Assembly (NCBI GenBank): GCA_023150055.1 | Contig: JAKLLP010000077.1 | Span: 1 to 8,715, forward strand | DNA from: Gammaproteobacteria bacterium | GTDB lineage: Bacteria; Pseudomonadota; Gammaproteobacteria; Steroidobacterales; GCA-2729495 | Reading direction: 5' to 3' | Length of the DNA stretch: 8,715 bases | Shown: one piece after another, positions 5,479 to 8,715 of the stretch | Position numbering within the stretch: position 1 is the first letter of the stretch | How the letters are laid out: each line of letters starts with the position of its first letter | Made by a program: the position numbers and the translations under genes | The notes under the pieces: model-generated | Told to the model about the DNA's origin: nothing | The model's database searches: none | What the model saw: only the letters and a program-made list of their open reading frames with translations

Positions 5479-7917
5479 ATGACCAGTAACGTGGCCAGTA
5501 ACGTGGTGATCGTCGAGTCGCCGGCGAAGGCGAAGACGATCGGCAAATACCTCGGCAAGGACTACCAGATCCTGGCGTCCTATGGCCACATACGCGACCT
5601 CGTGCCCAAGGAGGGTGCGGTCGATCCCGAGCACGCCTATGCGATGAAGTATGCGGTCATCGACAAGAACTCGCGGCATGTCGATGCGATCGCCAAGGCG
5701 GCCCGCAAGGCGGACGCAGTCTACCTCGCGACCGACCCCGACCGGGAGGGCGAGGCGATCTCCTGGCATATCGCGGAGATCCTGAAGGAGCGCGGAGTCC
5801 TCGATGGTCGGGCACTTCATCGCGTGGTCTTCTACGAGATCACCGAAAGAGAGATCCGCGAGGCGATGCAGAATCCGCGGCAGGTCTCGGCCGATCTCGT
5901 CAACGCCCAGCAGGCCCGTCGCGCACTCGACTACCTGGTCGGTTTCAATCTCTCGCCGCTGCTCTGGAAAAAGGTGCAGCCGAAGCTTTCGGCCGGCCGG
6001 GTCCAGAGCCCGGCACTGCGCCTCATCTGCGAGCGTGAGGACGAAATCGAGGCCTTCAAGGCGCGCGAGTACTGGACGATAGAGGCCGATGTCAGCGCCG
6101 GCACCAGCCCGTTCGCGGCGCGGCTCGCCGAGTACGAGGGCGAGAAAGTCGAGCAGTTCAGCTTCGGTGACGGGCAGTCGGCCGAAGCCGCGCGCAGCGC
6201 GCTCAATGGCGCCGCCGCCGGCAAGCTGCGCGTCACCACGATCGAGCGCAAGCAGCGCAAGCGCAATCCGGCGCCGCCGTTCACCACCTCGACGCTGCAG
6301 CAGGAAGCCTCGCGCAAGCTCGGCTTCAATGCCCGGCGCACGATGATGACTGCCCAGCGCCTTTACGAGGGCGTGAACACCGACGAGGGCACGGTCGGCC
6401 TGATCACCTACATGCGCACCGACTCGGTGAACCTCGCCGCCACGGCGCTCGACGAGATCCGCCATTTCATCGCGCAGCGCTACGGCAAGGACAACCTGCC
6501 GCCGCAGGCGCGCCTGTATCGGACCACGGCCAAGAATGCCCAGGAGGCGCACGAGGGCATACGACCGACGAGCGTCACGCGGACGCCGGAGAGCCTGCGC
6601 AGCTACCTGAGCGATGAGCAGTACCGGCTCTACGATCTCATCTGGAAACGCACGGTCGCCTGCCAGATGATCCCGGCCGTCTTCGACATGGTCACGGTGG
6701 ACCTGGTGCCGGCACTGAAGCCCACGACCGGGCGCTTCCGTGCCACGGGCTCGACGCTGGTAGTGGCCGGCTTCATCGCCGTCTACCAGGAGGGCCGCGA
6801 CGACGCTACCGACGACGATCGCGATCGCGTCCTGCCGGCCATGCGGGAAAACGACGAGGTCTCGCTGCGCGAGATCCGCGCCGAACAGCATTTCACCGAA
6901 CCGCCACCGCGCTATAACGACGCGACGCTCGTCAAGGCGCTCGAGGAGCATGGCATCGGCCGGCCATCCACCTATGCCTCCATCATCTCGACGCTGCAGG
7001 ATCGTGGCTATGTCGAGGTGGACGGCAAGCGCTTCATCCCGAAGGACATCGGTCGCATCGTCAACAAGTTCCTCACCGATCACTTCACGCGCTATGTCGA
7101 CTACGGCTTCACGGCGCACATGGAGGACGAACTCGACGAAATCTCCCGCGGAGAGCGCGACTGGGTGCAGGTGCTCGATGAGTTCTGGCGGCCTTTCGAG
7201 GCCCTGGTCAAAGACAAGGAAGTGAGCGTCTCGCGCGAGCAGGTGGCACAGGCGCGCGACCTGGGTACCGACCCGGCCTCCGGCAAGCCGGTCTCCGTGC
7301 GCATGGGCCGCTTCGGGCCGTTCGCGCAGATCGGCACCAAGGACGACGAGGAAAAACCGCGCTTCGCCGGACTGCGTCCGGGCCAGAAGATGTCCAACAT
7401 CACGCTCGCCGAAGCGCTGGAGCTGTTCAAGCTGCCGCGCAAGCTCGGTGCCACGCCCGAGGGCGAGCCGGTGTCCGCGAGTACCGGCCGCTTCGGTCCC
7501 TACGTGCAGTACGGCAAGAAATACGCCTCGCTCAAGCAGGACGATCCGTACACCATCACACTCGAACGCGCGCTGGAAGTCATCGAGGAGAAGAAGGTCG
7601 CCGACGCCAATCGGCTCATCCTCGACTTCGAGGATGCCGGGATCCAGGTGCTCAACGGACGTTACGGCCCGTACATCACCGACAAGGAACGCAATGCGCG
7701 TATCCCCAAGGATCGCGATCCGAAGACGCTGACGCTGGCCGAGTGCCGGGAGCTGCTGGCGGCAGCCCCACCGCGCCGCAAGGGCGGCTTCCGCGGCCGC
7801 AAGGCGGCGGCGCCGAACAAGACCAAGGCGGTCGCCAAGGAAGCCAAGCCCGCCAAGCCGCGCGCCACCAGGCGCAAGACAGCCGGCAAGAGCGACGCCC
7901 CGGCTGATTCCGGCTGA
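5479..7917 (+). CDS. topA: DNA topoisomerase I (type IA, zinc-ribbon-less C terminus)
   Basis: Relaxes negative supercoils by passing a strand through a transient break with a 5'-phosphotyrosine link. The protein is 812 aa. A TOPRIM domain begins VVIVESPAKAKTIGKYLG (9-26, acidic residue E13) and includes TDPDREGEAISWH (85-97). The active-site tyrosine is Y311 in ITYMRTDSVNL. Further family blocks are QARRALDYLVGFNLSPLLW (145-163), SAGRVQSPALRLI (171-183), EAHEGIRPT (357-365) and HGIGRPSTYASI (491-502). The C terminus carries three Topo_C-type repeats (GRFGPFAQIG about 610, GRFGPYVQYGKKYASL about 670, GRYGPYITDKERNARIPK about 728) and a Lys/Arg-rich tail (766-812). There are only three cysteines, so the Cys4 zinc ribbons of E. 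coli TopA are absent. The ATG lacks a clear Shine-Dalgarno. The gene sits 73 nt after smg and 35 nt before tsaC, so an operon is likely. Confidence 0.98.
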   Translation: MTSNVASNVVIVESPAKAKTIGKYLGKDYQILASYGHIRDLVPKEGAVDPEHAYAMKYAVIDKNSRHVDAIAKAARKADAVYLATDPDREGEAISWHIAEILKERGVLDGRALHRVVFYEITEREIREAMQNPRQVSADLVNAQQARRALDYLVGFNLSPLLWKKVQPKLSAGRVQSPALRLICEREDEIEAFKAREYWTIEADVSAGTSPFAARLAEYEGEKVEQFSFGDGQSAEAARSALNGAAAGKLRVTTIERKQRKRNPAPPFTTSTLQQEASRKLGFNARRTMMTAQRLYEGVNTDEGTVGLITYMRTDSVNLAATALDEIRHFIAQRYGKDNLPPQARLYRTTAKNAQEAHEGIRPTSVTRTPESLRSYLSDEQYRLYDLIWKRTVACQMIPAVFDMVTVDLVPALKPTTGRFRATGSTLVVAGFIAVYQEGRDDATDDDRDRVLPAMRENDEVSLREIRAEQHFTEPPPRYNDATLVKALEEHGIGRPSTYASIISTLQDRGYVEVDGKRFIPKDIGRIVNKFLTDHFTRYVDYGFTAHMEDELDEISRGERDWVQVLDEFWRPFEALVKDKEVSVSREQVAQARDLGTDPASGKPVSVRMGRFGPFAQIGTKDDEEKPRFAGLRPGQKMSNITLAEALELFKLPRKLGATPEGEPVSASTGRFGPYVQYGKKYASLKQDDPYTITLERALEVIEEKKVADANRLILDFEDAGIQVLNGRYGPYITDKERNARIPKDRDPKTLTLAECRELLAAAPPRRKGGFRGRKAAAPNKTKAVAKEAKPAKPRATRRKTAGKSDAPADSG
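5483..5506 (+). repeat. 12-bp perfect tandem duplication in the topA 5' coding region
   Basis: CCAGTAACGTGG occurs twice head to tail (5483-5494 and 5495-5506), starting in codon 2 of topA. Being a multiple of three it keeps the frame and duplicates the Ser-Asn-Val tripeptide in the N-terminal sequence MTSNVASNVV, just before the TOPRIM strand. The copies are identical, which fits recent slippage or tolerance at the flexible N terminus. Confidence 0.85.
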
Positions 7918-7921
7918 TCGC

Positions 7922-7942
7922 GGGAGCGGCGCCGCAGCGCCG
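7922..7942 (+). promoter_or_regulatory. Ribosome-binding site and hairpin ahead of tsaC
   Basis: GGGAG at 7922-7926 is the only plausible Shine-Dalgarno before the tsaC GTG but is 26 nt away. A hairpin of six perfect base pairs (CGGCGC 7927-7932, GCGCCG 7937-7942, CGCA loop) fills most of that distance. If folded, it would bring the two to about 10 nt. This functional reading is speculative; the bases are clear. Confidence 0.35.
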
Positions 7943-7952
7943 ATCTCGTGCC

Positions 7953-8510
7953 GTGCTCGCACAAGCTGCCCTGCAACGCGCCGCGGACCATGTCCGCCGC
8001 GGCGGCGTCATCGCCTACCCGACCGAGGCCGTCTATGGCCTCGGCTGCGATCCCGCGGCACACCCCGCCGTGGAGCGCATCGTGCGGATCAAGGGACGCA
8101 GCGCCGGCGCAGGGCTGATCCTCATCGCCAGCGACCTCGCGCAGCTCGAGGGCTGGATTGCGCCGACCGCCTCAGAGCGCCAGCGCCTCGACACCCACAC
8201 GGCCGAGCCCGTGACCTGGGTCGTGACCGCCGGTCCGCGGGCGCACGCTTTGCTGACCGGTAGCCGCGGCACCCTCGCGGTGCGCCTCACCACGCACCCG
8301 CTGGCGGCGGCGCTGTGCCGGACCGTCGCCATGCCGCTCGTCTCGACCAGCGCCAACCGCCATGGCCGCCCGCCGGCCCGCACCGCGCTCATGGTGCGCC
8401 GCCGCTTCGGGGCGGAGGTCGACTACGTGCTCGGCGGCGCCACCGGGGGCCGCGCGAACCCGAGCGAGATCCGCGATGCGCGCTCGGGGGCCGTGCTGCG
8501 CCGGGGCTGA
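7953..8510 (+). CDS. tsaC: Threonylcarbamoyl-AMP synthase TsaC (YrdC/Sua5 family)
   Basis: Makes L-threonylcarbamoyladenylate from threonine, bicarbonate and ATP, the first step of the t6A37 modification of ANN-decoding tRNAs. The 185-aa length is that of the short TsaC form without a Sua5 extension. Recognisable blocks are VIAYPTEAVYGLGCDP (19-34), IKGRS (46-50), GLILIAS (54-60), LAVRLTTHPLAAALC (108-122), LVSTSAN (129-135) and GGRANPSEIRDA (165-176). The KxRxxxK motif lacks its last lysine: position 53 is Ala (codon 8109-8111), where E. coli and Pseudomonas have Lys. The usual PGPVT is AEPVT (84-88). Both are noted as findings. The start is GTG at 7953; no in-frame ATG is nearby and this start gives the normal N terminus. 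It follows topA by 35 nt, probably in the same operon. Tight conservation elsewhere argues against a pseudogene. Confidence 0.94.
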   Translation: MLAQAALQRAADHVRRGGVIAYPTEAVYGLGCDPAAHPAVERIVRIKGRSAGAGLILIASDLAQLEGWIAPTASERQRLDTHTAEPVTWVVTAGPRAHALLTGSRGTLAVRLTTHPLAAALCRTVAMPLVSTSANRHGRPPARTALMVRRRFGAEVDYVLGGATGGRANPSEIRDARSGAVLRRG

Positions 8511-8536
8511 CCTGCCCGGCCGCTGTTCGGTAAGAT
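8507..8536 (+). promoter_or_regulatory. Possible sigma-70 promoter upstream of the last gene
   Basis: CTGACC (8507-8512) and TAAGAT (8531-8536), 18 bp apart, each match four of six consensus bases. The gap 8511-8622 is AT-richer than its surroundings and lacks an intrinsic terminator for tsaC, so a promoter for the following gene is expected somewhere here. A second weak option is TTCAAT (8552-8557) with TGTAAA (8575-8580), which carries a TGn extension. Neither is strong. Confidence 0.25.
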
Positions 8537-8622
8537 GGCGGCGAAAAGCTCTTCAATAAACACCGCCAGGCTGCTGTAAAACAAGTTAAAGCGCGGCCTC
8601 CGGAAAGGAACCCTGCGGCCCC

Positions 8623-8715
8623 ATGCCCGCCCGCGCGAGAGTCGTCCGTCTCACCGCCTGCAGCGTGCTCGGCTTCGTCCTCGCGGTTGCCTGGCAGGCG
8701 GCAGCTGCGCAGGCG
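8623..8715 (+). CDS. N-terminal fragment of an exported protein (cut by window edge)
   Basis: Thirty-one codons are visible, reading MPARARVVRLTACSVLGF and then a hydrophobic Val/Leu/Ala run ending AAAAQA. This is a textbook Sec signal peptide: an Arg-rich n-region, a hydrophobic core and an Ala-X-Ala-type end, predicting a periplasmic or outer-membrane product. The frame is open to the right edge. AAGGAA at 8605-8610 precedes the ATG with a longish 12-nt spacer. The mature protein is outside the window, so no function can be given. Its own 112-nt upstream gap suggests a separate transcription unit from tsaC. Confidence 0.65.
   Translation, partial: MPARARVVRLTACSVLGFVLAVAWQAAAAQA

Noticed and set aside
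5398..7962. An 854-codon open frame on the minus strand covering all of topA
   Set aside because: It is exactly in codon register with topA, so it stays open simply because topA uses no TTA, CTA or TCA codons, as expected at high GC. Its translation has no recognisable domain, and topA is certain.

Overview
The window is high-GC chromosomal DNA from a gammaproteobacterium. It shows a conserved housekeeping block: a leftward translation-factor operon (def-fmt-rsmB) back to back with a rightward group (LysM protein, dprA, smg, topA, tsaC). The def/LysM divergence and the dprA-tsaC order recall Pseudomonas. The smg-topA pair between dprA and tsaC, and a TopA without zinc ribbons, point instead to a Xanthomonadales/Nevskiales-like lineage. 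That placement is an inference from gene order and protein features, not from a search.

Left part (1-2181, minus strand): def (peptide deformylase) leads, followed by fmt (Met-tRNA formyltransferase) and the 5' two thirds or less of rsmB (16S rRNA m5C967 methyltransferase), which runs off the left edge. Formylation and deformylation of initiator methionine are therefore co-transcribed. fmt and rsmB overlap by ATGA.

Divergent gap (2182-2573): it holds a likely leftward extended -10 promoter for def and a 169-bp imperfect palindrome (2392-2560) with perfect 22-bp ends. The palindrome looks like a MITE or IS-derived relic inserted directly in front of the LysM gene. It is the most unusual structure in the window.

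Right part (2574-8510, plus strand): a secreted LysM protein ends at a strong intrinsic terminator placed only 11 nt before the dprA start. Then come dprA (ssDNA/RecA loader for incoming DNA), smg (DUF494), topA (type IA topoisomerase with C-terminal repeats and a basic tail) and tsaC (threonylcarbamoyl-AMP synthase for tRNA t6A). The TsaC has an unexpected substitution in its KxRxxxK motif. The right edge carries the signal peptide of another exported protein.

I found no phage, CRISPR, defence or biosynthetic cluster. Apart from the palindrome and several small regulatory or sequence oddities, this is core genome, and I do not see a new multi-gene system in it.
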